Position numbers and translations under genes: made by a program
Shown: piece by piece, positions 5,927-6,064 of the stretch
Position numbering within the stretch: the stretch's first letter is position 1
Layout of the letters: each line of letters opens with the position of its first letter
Notes under the pieces: generated by a model
What the model was told of the DNA's origin: nothing
What the model saw: only the letters and a program-made list of their open reading frames with translations
The model's database searches: none
Assembly (NCBI GenBank): GCA_035505095.1
Contig: DATJRE010000492.1
Coordinates: 1 to 6,064, forward strand
DNA from: JOPF133 sp035505095
GTDB taxonomy: Bacteria; Acidobacteriota; Terriglobia; Bryobacterales; Bryobacteraceae
Reading direction: 5' to 3'
Length of the DNA: 6,064 bases

Positions 5927-6064
5927 GCCTCGATTTCCACGTCACCACGCTGACCACCTAATTTTGCCCAAAAGCCTCCTTAATGGCTGTATTTCGTTTG
6001 TTTAGTGTTAGGAATATACAGTGCTGATAATAAGATTATGTGAGCACTATCCAGTAAAGGCCGC
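5927..6064. other. AT-rich non-coding right edge
   Basis: No credible gene is seen here on either strand. The minus strand carries AAGGAGG (5975-5981), a consensus Shine-Dalgarno, but the only start after it (a TTG) meets a stop within ten codons. Nested dyads at 6020-6048 and TATATT/GATAAT-like boxes suggest a regulatory region for the minus-strand pair, or for a gene beyond the window. Confidence 0.4.
6020..6048. promoter_or_regulatory. Nested dyad, possible operator or hairpin
   Basis: Outer arms AGTGCT (6020-6025) and AGCACT (6043-6048) enclose inner arms ATAAT (6027-6031) and ATTAT (6035-6039) around AAG, with 1 and 3 unpaired bases between the arms. On the minus strand a TATATT box (6013-6018) lies just downstream and could be the -10 of the membrane protein operon. 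A repressor bound to the dyad would then sit next to the promoter. Function is inferred from symmetry and position only. Confidence 0.35.

Noticed and set aside
5971..6003. Plus-strand AGCC...GGCT hairpin followed by T-rich bases as an intrinsic terminator
   Set aside because: The stem is only 4 bp with an 8-base loop and no plus-strand gene ends before it.
6002..6031. Plus-strand promoter with GATAAT at 6026-6031 reading out of the window
   Set aside because: The spaced -35 position matches poorly and no gene can be seen downstream within the window.

Overview
The window looks like a GC-rich bacterial chromosome segment. A housekeeping left half (1-3432) is joined to a hypothetical-rich accessory right half (3433-6064). 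The high GC, the HEAT-repeat protein with long insertions, and the very short leaders with extended -10 boxes suggest an Acidobacteriota-like (Solibacter/Bryobacter-like) soil bacterium. This is an impression from sequence style, not an established assignment.

Left half. A 5'-truncated HEAT-repeat protein (1-1206, +) ends in a perfect 9-bp hairpin that includes the last two bases of its stop codon. A small CXXC protein (1251-1460, -) converges on the same hairpin. A 76-bp divergent spacer (1461-1536) appears to hold two back-to-back extended -10 promoters, each only a few bases from its start codon. Reading rightwards are a LOG-family nucleoside 5'-monophosphate phosphoribohydrolase (1537-2130) and, 12 bases later, aroA (2143-3432), the EPSP synthase of the shikimate pathway. 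Both have intact key motifs.

Right half. After a 168-base spacer with a hairpin and a plausible promoter, two genes overlap by ATGA. The first is a DUF4365-like protein with a D...QxK nuclease-like signature (3601-4086). The second is a 382-residue protein of unknown function (4083-5231) with a possible OB-like C-terminus. This two-gene unit is the best candidate for an undescribed system, possibly a defence or nucleic-acid-processing pair. Converging from the right is a second ATGA-coupled pair on the minus strand: a small single-pass membrane protein (5660-5881), then a Trp-rich 103-residue protein with a Cas2/SinR-like pattern (5352-5663). The DNA becomes visibly AT-richer from about 5230 to the end, so the right edge may be acquired DNA. 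The last 140 bases are non-coding and carry a long dyad (6020-6048) that could be an operator or hairpin for the minus-strand pair.

No rRNA, tRNA, CRISPR array, transposase or clear insertion sequence was seen.
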